Assembly (NCBI RefSeq): GCF_003573695.1
Contig: NC_039359.1
Coordinates: forward strand, 188,998,813 to 189,062,812
Origin: Papaver somniferum
Taxonomy: Eukaryota; Streptophyta; Magnoliopsida; Ranunculales; Papaveraceae
Direction: 5' to 3'
DNA length: 64,000 bases
In this document: positions 57,000-64,000 of the stretch, in pieces
Position numbering within the stretch: position 1 is the first letter of the stretch
Layout of the letters: each line of letters starts with the position of its first letter
Position numbers and translations under genes: made by a program
The notes under the pieces: model-generated
Database searches by the model: none
What the model was told of the DNA's origin: nothing
The model's input: only the letters and a program-made list of their open reading frames with translations

Positions 57000-58778
57000 C
57001 ATGGATTCTTTGTAAGTCTGAGGATCAGACTCGTCTAGGTATATAATGCAACCAGGATAAGTTTTCTTAGTTTTAACCCTTTTACCTCTTCTAGGTTCTA
57101 TTTCTGGTTCATCTTCCTCTAGAGGTAATGACTGACTGATTGACGGAAATTCTATGGGATCATCTAAACATCTCTTTTGAGAATCACGTTTCATAGGAAA
57201 TAAATTCTCAAAGAACTCAACATCCCTAGACTCCATGATAGTATTCAACCCTATGTCAGAAATTTCAGAACTCACAACCATAAACCTATGAGCACTAGAA
57301 TGCTCAGGATACCCTATAAAAACACAATCAACGGTTTTGGGTCCTATCTTAGTTGTCTTAGGAGGAGGGATGGCCACCTTTTCCAAGCACACCCACACTT
57401 TGCAGTAAGCATAAGATGGTTGTCTACCTTTCCATAACTCATATGGAGTTTTATCTGATACTTTAAAGGGTACTCTGTTCAGGATATAATTGGCTGAGAG
57501 GATAGCCTCCCCCCACAAATCCGAAGGTAATCCTGAACTAATTAACATGGAATTCATCATATCCTTAAGGGTACGGTTCTTACGTTCAGCTACACCATTG
57601 GATTGAGGTGAATAAGGGGCTGTAGTTTCATGTATTATGCCATGTTCTTCACAGAAATTTCCAATAGGAATTTCATATTCACCACCACGGTCAGACCTAA
57701 AAGTTTTAATGGTAGCATTCAATTGGTTTTCAACTTCACTTTTATATATCTTAAAGACTTCTAAGGCATCGTCCTTACCTCTAAGCAAATAAACATGACA
57801 GTACCTCGTACAATCATCTATAAAAGTGACAAACCATTTCTTACCACCTCTAGTTTGAACTGACTTCATGGCAACTAAGTCTGAATGGATTAACTCTAAG
57901 GGTTTAGTGTTTCTCTGGACATTCTTACTGAATGATTTCTTAGCATGCTTAGATTCGACGCAAATCTCACACTTATGACTTTTATCTAAAGTGAATTTGG
58001 GTATGCAGCCTATGCTAGCCAGTTTATGCATTGATTTGTAATTTACATGACCAAGTCTACCATTCCAAATATTCGATGACACACACATGTAAGCAGAAGA
58101 ATCATTCAACTTCACTTCATGACAGGTTACATTAAGTTTATATAGACCCCCAGTCTTATAACCCTTACCCACATAATCATTTCCCTTAGTTACTATAAGT
58201 TTTCCAGACTCAATTAAAATTTTAAAATCTTTATCATCTAAAACAGAATAAGAAACAAGATTTTTGCAGATGTCTGGAACATGAAGAACTTCATTCAATG
58301 TGAGAGTCTTGCCAGATGTGAACTTCAGACCGACCTTTCCTTTTCCTGCAACCTCTGATGCAGATGAGTTACCCATATAGAGTTTATCGCCTTCCCCTAC
58401 CCTCTGGTAGGAGGTGAACAGGTCTATGTTCCCACAAACATGCTTGGTAGCTCCAGAGTCTACCCACCAGTCCATCACATTGGTCACCAAATTAACTTCA
58501 GACACTACAGCAGAAAACTCGTCCTTGTTCTTTTCAACCAAATTAGCATTATCCTTCTTGTCCTTACGATGTCTAAAATGAACTTCCATATGGCCAGTAA
58601 CTCCACACGCATAACAAGCACCCTTAATTTTAGTAATGCTAGACTCTGGTTTTCGAAACATACCTTTCTTGGGAGGACCACGCTTAGAGTTACGATTGTT
58701 ACTCTCACCTTTTCCAGCTTTGGAAGATCTGTGTTCAGTCATATGAGCTTTGTTACTCATGTCCCTTGCAGAAGACAC
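56997..58778 (-). pseudogene. Copia Gag C-terminus, protease and integrase of element D
   Basis: 593 open codons in the same frame as gag, separated by a TAG at 58788. The zinc knuckle reads CYACGVTGHMEVHF, the last Cys being Phe. The protease motif is WWVDSGATKHVC. The integrase region has GRLGHVNYKSMHKL, CEICVESKHAKKSF, then IHSDLVAMKS (Asp), FRSDRGGEYEIP (Asp) and SPQSNGVAERKNRT (Glu), then LILNRVPFK-like and PYELWKGRQPSY. The last codons (DESDPQTYKESM) run into the CATGG duplication of the solo LTR. Confidence 0.92.
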
Positions 58779-58787
58779 ATTCTTGTC

Positions 58788-59372
58788 CTAGGTGCACAAC
58801 ATCTCTTCCACTTGAATTTTCTTTCCTAATTCAACCATGTTGATCTCGCCAGTTTCATGTCTTAGATTTTTCTTATACTCAGACCAAGAAGATGGTAACT
58901 TCTCAATTACCGCAGATACTTGAAACGTCTCATCAATGACCATACCTTCAGCAAGAATCTCATTAATGATCTGTTGAAATTCGAGGAATTGATCAAAAAC
59001 AGGCTTATCATTTGTCATCTTGAAGTCCATAAACTTCGCCACCAGAAATTTCTTGCTCCCTGCAGTCTCCGCTTGATACTTTGCTTCTAACGCAGTCCAC
59101 AAATCATAAGCACTGAAATTTTCTTTAGCATTGTAAAAATCATACATCGCATCTTCCAAACCATTAATGATATGATTTTTCGCCAGAAAATTATACCTCT
59201 TGTTATAGTCGATCGCCTCCTCAGTTAAACCTTCAGCATTCATCAATTCATCATGTGGAACAAGTACATAATCCAGTTCATGATGGCTTAGATAAAATAA
59301 CATCTTGGATTGCCATCTCTTGAAATCCTTTCCGTTAAACTTCTGTGGTCTTTAAACGTCGTTCTTTCCCAT
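58788..59372 (-). pseudogene. Copia Gag N-terminus of element D
   Basis: The probable start is the minus-strand methionine at 59372 (MGKNDV), followed at once by a stop. The frame then reads FNGKDFKRWQSKMLFYLSHH and on into the 171-codon open part from 59303 (LDYVLVPHDELMNAEG, YDLWTALEAKY, LVAKFMDFKM, LPSSWSEYKKNLRH). This is a copia Gag (UBN2-like) N-terminal domain. It ends at a TAG at 58788, after which the pol part continues in frame. Confidence 0.88.
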
Positions 59373-59401
59373 TGTTACAAGGAATACTAATGTGTTAAGA
59401 T

Positions 59402-60190
59402 TGTTGGAATCTTGCAACAATAGAATAAACGTCATATGTATCAAACAACAAATATAAAGAACCGTATCAAATAACTCTACCACGAACAAATTGTTGAGGG
59501 CAGAATCACAGGTTCAACAAGCTGTCCTTAACACATTAGTTCGCGGGTATACTATGAAGTAATGCTAAACCCCAACGTGTGAAGATGTGTCCATGATAAG
59601 ACTGCCCGATATAACTTGAGTTAGCACAACACAAGTTACCCACTCTTGAACTCAGCAACAGGGATGAAAGTAAAACGCCGCAAAAAAAACAAGAAGATGA
59701 AGAAGAAAAGTAGACCTAGAGATAGTCGCTGCTTGTATATTTTGAAAACAGAATTTCGAGTCATATTTATAGGATGAGATACTTGCAAATCAAGTTAGGT
59801 TTTGGTTTTCTTCAAAAACAAGTAAAACTCGTAAAAGGAATTTCCCACAAATAAAACTCTTAAGAAAATATTTTTGGAATTAATTTCCTAAATAAAAATT
59901 CACCAAAAATAAATACGAGTAGAAGAGGAACTTGGTGCATGGTATACGCGCATGGGCATGGGTCGAAACATGTATTTTTGGCCCCACCCGCTCCACCCAC
60001 ATTGTTTTACAACATATCCATGAGCACATGGTTATATAGTGGAGAACCTCTTTAGTTTTCCACAATGTGGGACTAAAGGTTCCATTTCATTCACTCAAAA
60101 ATGAGTGAGTATCCTTAGACCCTTAGGTCATGAGATCAAACCACACCAAGACCAAAAATCCATTTATTAAATAACTCATTTTCTCCAACA
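59402..60190 (-). repeat. Element D 5' LTR
   Basis: 789 bp; TGTTGGAATC to CTCCAACA on the plus strand, with the inverted TGTTGGA/TCCAACA termini. The bases inside it (minus strand atcttaacacattag) do not match an initiator-Met primer site. Confidence 0.9.
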
Positions 60191-60551
60191 GATCTCAGCT
60201 GAATCAAAATGTCGATCATGAATATGGCTAATGAGTGAACCACGAGTGAAGCCTCTACCTCTAATCCCATCTCGGAAACCATCAAAGATCCTAAAATGAT
60301 AATGTAAAGTTGAATCATCTAAGGGAGTAACTACATCTGAAAAAGATGGAGAATCCAGTGATGATGAAGGAGGTAACTGCATCCTAAGGATGCCAGAAAG
60401 AGAATATGTAAGCCGAATACAAGACCTGTGATAGAGCACAGGTAGTTCAGGATTTTCCTCAAATACTTTATGGGCGACAAAATGGTGATACACTTCCTGC
60501 TGAAACTGTATGACCCTTTAATACCTCCCCGGCGGTTGCTAGAATCACAGA
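60191..60551 (-). pseudogene. Second copy of the RT-like gene 5' part, right of element D
   Basis: Repeats 52034-52361 with about 6 percent differences. The 105-codon frame (60176-60493) reads MYHHFVAHKVFEENPEL to SLISHIHDRHF. Compared with the left copy it has an extra 36-38 bp between two tgct repeats at 60500-60540, missing on the left. Beyond 60551 only unrecognised host DNA follows. Confidence 0.85.
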
Positions 60552-61423
60552 AGCAGGGGTTGAGAAGTTACCAGCGGTTGAGACCCATTTTCTTTTTGTA
60601 CATGAATGTCGATGACATAGTATTGAATTCATTCATGTGAATGTGAATTTGGAACATTAAATGCAAATTCTAGGGTTCTGTCAGTTAACTCAATTAAGAC
60701 CTTGTTCCCCCAAATATCTATCCCGGTGATCTTTGGTGTCTTTGGTGGCTTATGCAAGCAAGGTGTCTTAGAACAATCGAATTTGTAGGATTCTTGAGTC
60801 TTGGGTGTCTTAGAACAAATTTCGATAGTATTCTTTGTGTCTCTGTATCAAGTAGCTCTAAAGTAACAAAGGTCTTCGTAAAAATTTGTAGAAGTAGCTT
60901 ACTTTACTAATGAGAATGAAGTTTCAGAGATGCGATGAAGTTCCGGTGAAGTTCCGATCCAAAGTGACCGTTGGAGTAACCTAACGATCAAATTTAGAGA
61001 ATCTTAGAAGAACATTTAGAATAGACATACAAAATATAGTTAGAAAGAAAAAGAATTGAGAGAGGGCAGAGAAAAAGAATTCTTAAAAAACTTTTTCAAT
61101 TTTATTTCAGGTTCAGAGAGAAACTCTGAATACAATCAAATTAAGTAATCAAAACTTTAATATTCTTTCAGAAACAATCTAAATAACTACTATAATCAAG
61201 TTCATCCAAAACAATCAACCATAAAAACAACGAAAAAAAATCCATAAATGGGGAAATCAAAGAGGAATTCATAATGAAAAGCAGATAAAAACAAATAAAT
61301 AGTTGTAGTTCGAGAAGAATCGGAGCAAGATATTGAAGTAATCGGAGGTACGATTCAAAAGTAACTGTAACCTAATTTCCAGATCTAGTATTGGAAAGTT
61401 AATTTTTGATCTTCAAATGCATG
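60552..61423. other. Host DNA without recognised features
   Basis: About 870 bp of AT-rich sequence, perhaps the upstream region of the RT-like gene (minus) or of the gene at 62340 (plus). Nothing identified. Confidence 0.4.
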
Positions 61424-62345
61424 TTCATCGTGTTTCGTCTGTCTTGTTCATCTGTGTTATTCATCCTATGGGGATGGAGTTCATCCTCTTTGGTGAACTC
61501 TGTTCTTTCTGTTTCGTGAACTACCGTGTGCTAGTTGTTCTTATGGGGATGGAGTTCATCCTCTTTGGTGAACTTTGTGCTTTATGTTTGTTTTCTCGTA
61601 AGAGTTCATCATGTTTCGCGAACTATCGTGTGCTAGTCGTGCTTATGGAGATGGAGTTCATCCTTTTTGGTGTACTGTGTGCTTTCTGTTTGTTTTCTAG
61701 TAGGAGTTCATCTTGTTTAGTGAATTATCATGTGCTAGTCATGCTTATGGAGATGGAGTTCATCCTTTTTGATGAACTTTGTGTTTTCTGTTTGTTTTCT
61801 AGTAGGAGTTCATCATGTTTCGTGAACGATCATGTGCTAGTCGTGCTTATAGATATAGAGTTCATCTCTTTTAGTGAACTCTGTGCTTTCTATTTATTTT
61901 CTTATTGGAGTTCATCATGTTTCGTGACCTATCATGTGCTACTCATGCTTATGGAGATCTAGTGCATCCTTTTTGATGAACTCTGTGCTTTCTATTTGTT
62001 TTGTAGTATGTTTTCATCCTGTTTCGTGAACTATCATGTGCTAATCGTGCTTATGGAGATGGGGTTTATCTCTTTTAGTGAACTATGTGCTTTGTATTTG
62101 TTTTTGTATTGGAGTTCATTTTGTTTCGTGAACTATCATATGCTAATGGTGCTTATGGAGATCTAGTTCATCCCCGTTAGTGAATTACGAACTTTCTAAT
62201 TGTTTTCTTGTAGGAGTTCATCATGTTTTATGAACTATCAATTGTTGGTCATGATCGAAAAATGTTAAAGTGTTTCCATGTTCTTATAAAACAAGAGTTC
62301 ATTGTGTATATTGTTATCATAAACGGTTCTTGTCCAGAGTTCATT
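61424..62345 (+). repeat. Tandem array of about 103-bp units made of two hairpin-forming half-units
   Basis: GAGTTCATC followed 5-8 bases later by G(A/G)TGAACTC recurs every about 51 bp (for example near 61470, 61550, 61606, 61653, 61705, 61756, 61807, 61858, 61910). Each is an imperfect or perfect hairpin, alternating with a GTGCTAGTCGTGCTTATGGAGAT spacer in every second step. The 181-codon frame across it (61417-61962) is repetitive (MEFILFGELCAFCLF) and is only the repeat read out. Further diverged units lie at 63390-63640. Confidence 0.85.
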
Positions 62346-62399
62346 TGTAATTAATTTTCCCTTTTTCTATATAGATGAGGATGGGGGAAAAGCTAGTAA

Positions 62400-63070
62400 A
62401 GAGACAAGTATAAAGTTCAGGGGTACACTTTGCTACTTTCATTTCACTTGCTAAGAGTATTAGAGAACTGAAAGAAGAAGGTTTAAATGCACAACAAATT
62501 ACACTGTTGAGAAAAAGTCCATTTTGGAATGTGATGCATGTATTTTTAGTAGACACTATTATTTCCTCAAAGTGGAATAAGACAGTAAAATTTTGTCAAA
62601 TTCTATGGAAAACACCCAAAATAATTCCCGGGAAAGAGGGTGTATTTGAATCCACAACTGAGTGAACATCATACATCCTAAGATCTTCTTCTAAACAGTT
62701 TTCAGTAATGTATGAAATTTTGTGTATCCAAGAAGAAGGAGGAATAGAAGATGCGTTGCTAGAGTCCAAGAGTATAACTGATTATAGACACTGAAGGTTC
62801 TATAAAACAAATGAATTCACTCTACCCGCAAATAAAGAACCTGAAATAAGAAATACAGAAATGAAAACTAAGATCCTTGAGTTGGTTAAATCTAAAACAC
62901 ATAATGCAGATCTTGTTACAATGGTGAAACTTTTCCTGTTGTCAACACTTTTTCTTACTACTGGTGATGGAAGATCCATCTACAGTAAGTACATTGATTA
63001 TGTAGAATCCGTAGGTAGAGCCTCACCTACCTACGGATATCATAGAAAGTGTAGCAAGAGAGTCTACTGA
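62400..63070 (+). pseudogene. DUF1985-like exon of a decayed plant gene
   Basis: Plus-strand reading from about 62425 gives VHFATFISLAKSIREL, ITLLRKSPFWNVM, KWNKTVKFCQILWKTPK, a frame break and a stop near 62660, then FTLPANKEPEI and the open frame 62861-63070 (HNADLVTMVKLFLLSTLFL, IYSKYIDYVES). A conserved K-FCQ-LW and a long hydrophobic LVTMVKLFLLSTLFL stretch at this distance fit the plant DUF1985 domain, found with Ulp1-protease and MULE-associated genes. A strong donor-like GTAAGT sits at 62985, inside the open frame, so the exon may end there. Confidence 0.5.
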
Positions 63071-63215
63071 AGTATATTATATATAATTGTTGGTGAGATG
63101 AAATTCAATTTAAATTTTCTTATATATGATGAACTATATATATATTATAACTATAACTAACTTGTTTAACTAGTGTTGGTGCTGATAATTAACTAATATA
63201 ATTGTTTTCTTACAG

Positions 63216-63370
63216 GTTTGTCTTGCTGAATATTCAAAAGGATTCATGTCCCAGTGGAAAGTGCAAGAAAAAAACTACGAGAACCTTTACCGTCCCAGGT
63301 TTACAAGGTGTAAATATCAAAAATATTTGCAAAACTTTGGAAATGAATGTTTCTCAATTTGGAGAGGTAA
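63216..63370 (+). pseudogene. Possible next exon of the DUF1985-like gene
   Basis: Follows a good acceptor (TTTTCTTACAG at 63215). Two frames are open; one reads CLAEYSKGFMSQWKVQEKNY, the other begins with VLLNIQKDS. I cannot decide which was coding. A repeat-like segment begins right after 63380. Confidence 0.4.
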
Positions 63371-63389
63371 AGTTAATTCCTTTAAGAGT

Positions 63390-63640
63390 TTCATCCTCTT
63401 TGATGAATTGTAGACTTCGTAGTTGTTTTTCTTATAGGAGTTCATCTTGTTTGGTGAACTCTCAGGTGTTTTTCATGCTTATATAGATAAAGTTCATTAT
63501 GTTTGCTGAACTCATGACTTACCTTGTTGTTTTCTTATAAGATTTCATCATGTTTGGTGAACTCTTGACTTCTTTGTTTTTTGCTTATAGGAGTTCATCT
63601 TGTTTGATGAACTTTCATGCTTATTGAGATTTTATTTCCT
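63390..63640 (+). repeat. Second block of the hairpin-unit array
   Basis: Diverged units of the same GAGTTCATC...GTGAACTC type as 61424-62345, separated from it by the DUF1985-like exons. They appear to lie in the introns on both sides. Confidence 0.7.
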
Positions 63641-63706
63641 TATGTGCAACTGTCATCAATTTTCTGGGAGAATTATATTGTAATTGAAGAATACTTAACT
63701 AAGTAA

Positions 63707-63912
63707 GGATGAAGAGGAAAGTTGAATTGCTTGAAAAAGAATATGATGATATGACAGTTCAGATAGAAACTCTGAAAGCTAAACATGCTTAAGAGTTGGT
63801 AGAAATGAAAGCCAAACATGCTGCAGAGATTAAATAAATAAGGCCAAATCATGAAGGGAAGATAGCAGATCTTGAAGTTAAATAACAATACCTAGAAGAA
63901 CGAATTGCAGAA
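63707..63912 (+). pseudogene. Coiled-coil exon remnant
   Basis: Plus-strand reading gives KRKVELLEKEYDDMTVQIE, LKAKHA, stop, ELVEMKAKHAAEIK, stop, and two more segments of the same character. AKHAAEIK-type heptads repeat, as in coiled coils, but three in-frame stops make it dead. It ends where an LTR begins at 63915. Confidence 0.5.
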
Positions 63913-63914
63913 AT

Positions 63915-64000
63915 TGTTAGAGCATTGCTCGGTCGAACTCGCATGCGTTGCTATCTCAAGCATGTTTGTCAATGTTAGTAATCAAAACTATAAGTCTTGA
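63915..64000 (+). repeat. Start of an element-A-family LTR, cut by the window end
   Basis: TGTTAGAGCATTGCTCGG is the reverse complement of the right end of 7151-9520 and gives the intact TG start of the family. It truncates the coiled-coil remnant. The rest lies outside the window. Confidence 0.85.

Larger units (their letters stand above)
52362..60190 (-). mobile_element. Copia LTR retrotransposon (element D) with a nested solo LTR
   Basis: Direct LTRs at 52362-53139 and 59402-60190 enclose a minus-strand gag, protease, integrase, RT, RNase H series, the copia order. A 1771-bp foreign LTR interrupts pol between integrase and RT. Without it the element is about 6.06 kb. It inserted in the 5' part of the RT-like gene. 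Instead of a 5-bp target duplication it is bracketed by about 330-360 bp of duplicated host sequence. Confidence 0.9.

Noticed and set aside
59373..59401. Primer-binding site of element D
   Set aside because: The bases next to the 5' LTR do not match the usual initiator-Met sequence and I cannot assign another tRNA without a search.
61417..61962. 181-codon plus-strand frame with Phe/Cys/Leu-rich repeats that looks like a membrane protein
   Set aside because: It is the direct read-out of the 103-bp hairpin-unit array and breaks down as units diverge; no start context or homology supports it.
61424..62345. Resemblance of spaced palindromic repeats to a CRISPR array
   Set aside because: The spacers are themselves repeated, no cas genes are present, and the DNA is plant nuclear.

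Overview
The window is plant nuclear DNA, AT-rich and crowded with transposons. Spliced host exons, Ty1/copia and Ty3/gypsy LTR retrotransposons with plant-type primer-binding sites, and plant-specific families (ILR1-like M20 hydrolase, DUF1985-like exons) all point to a dicot genome. I lean towards a poppy-like eudicot, but only from general impression. No intact host gene is visible. Almost everything is LTR retrotransposons, their LTR relics, and host genes broken by them.

Layout. 1-9520 is a minus-strand, copia-like, non-autonomous element with 2.37-kb LTRs; its left LTR runs off the window. It has one 395-aa ORF of unknown function. Relics of the same LTR lie at 9725-11822 (minus), 18009-19460 (plus) and 63915-64000 (plus, running off the right edge). 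12240-14201 is a decayed gypsy gag-protease remnant (minus). 15033-17060 holds two GC-rich satellite-like arrays: mixed 69/85-bp monomers, then a ~215-bp repeat. They are followed by a TATA box at 17607 and LTR-like sequence. 20907-26191 is an almost non-coding copia-type element (minus) with a trace of RNase H.

From 20.4 to 40.4 kb, pieces of one minus-strand IAA-amino-acid hydrolase (ILR1-like) gene can be read: 40377-40442, 26273-26321 and about 20401-20600. A 14-kb gypsy element (26322-40376, target duplication AAGCA) sits inside its metal-site exon, and the copia relic sits in the next intron. The gypsy element has gag-protease-RT-RNase H-second RNase H-integrase on the plus strand, the dual RNase H being typical of the Tat lineage. 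Its 3' half carries an antisense gene of six exons with recognisable GT-AG junctions and its own TATA box. A second gypsy element, a 5.2-kb chromovirus with 300-bp LTRs and target duplication GTAGC, lies at 40897-46073.

48860-52346 is a minus-strand pseudogene of a plant reverse-transcriptase-like protein. It has an N-terminal zinc-finger-like region, RT motifs, a zinc knuckle and a putative PD-(D/E)xK-like C-terminus. Its 5' end is split by a copia element (52362-60190, minus), which is flanked by a ~330-360-bp direct duplication of the pseudogene rather than a 5-bp target duplication. A 1771-bp solo LTR (55229-56999, target duplication CATGG) is nested in that copia pol gene. The right end (61424-63900) has the debris of a plus-strand DUF1985-like gene whose introns hold a ~103-bp array of hairpin-forming units. 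The order of nesting gives relative ages: ILR1-like gene, then the gypsy element; RT-like gene, then copia, then solo LTR.
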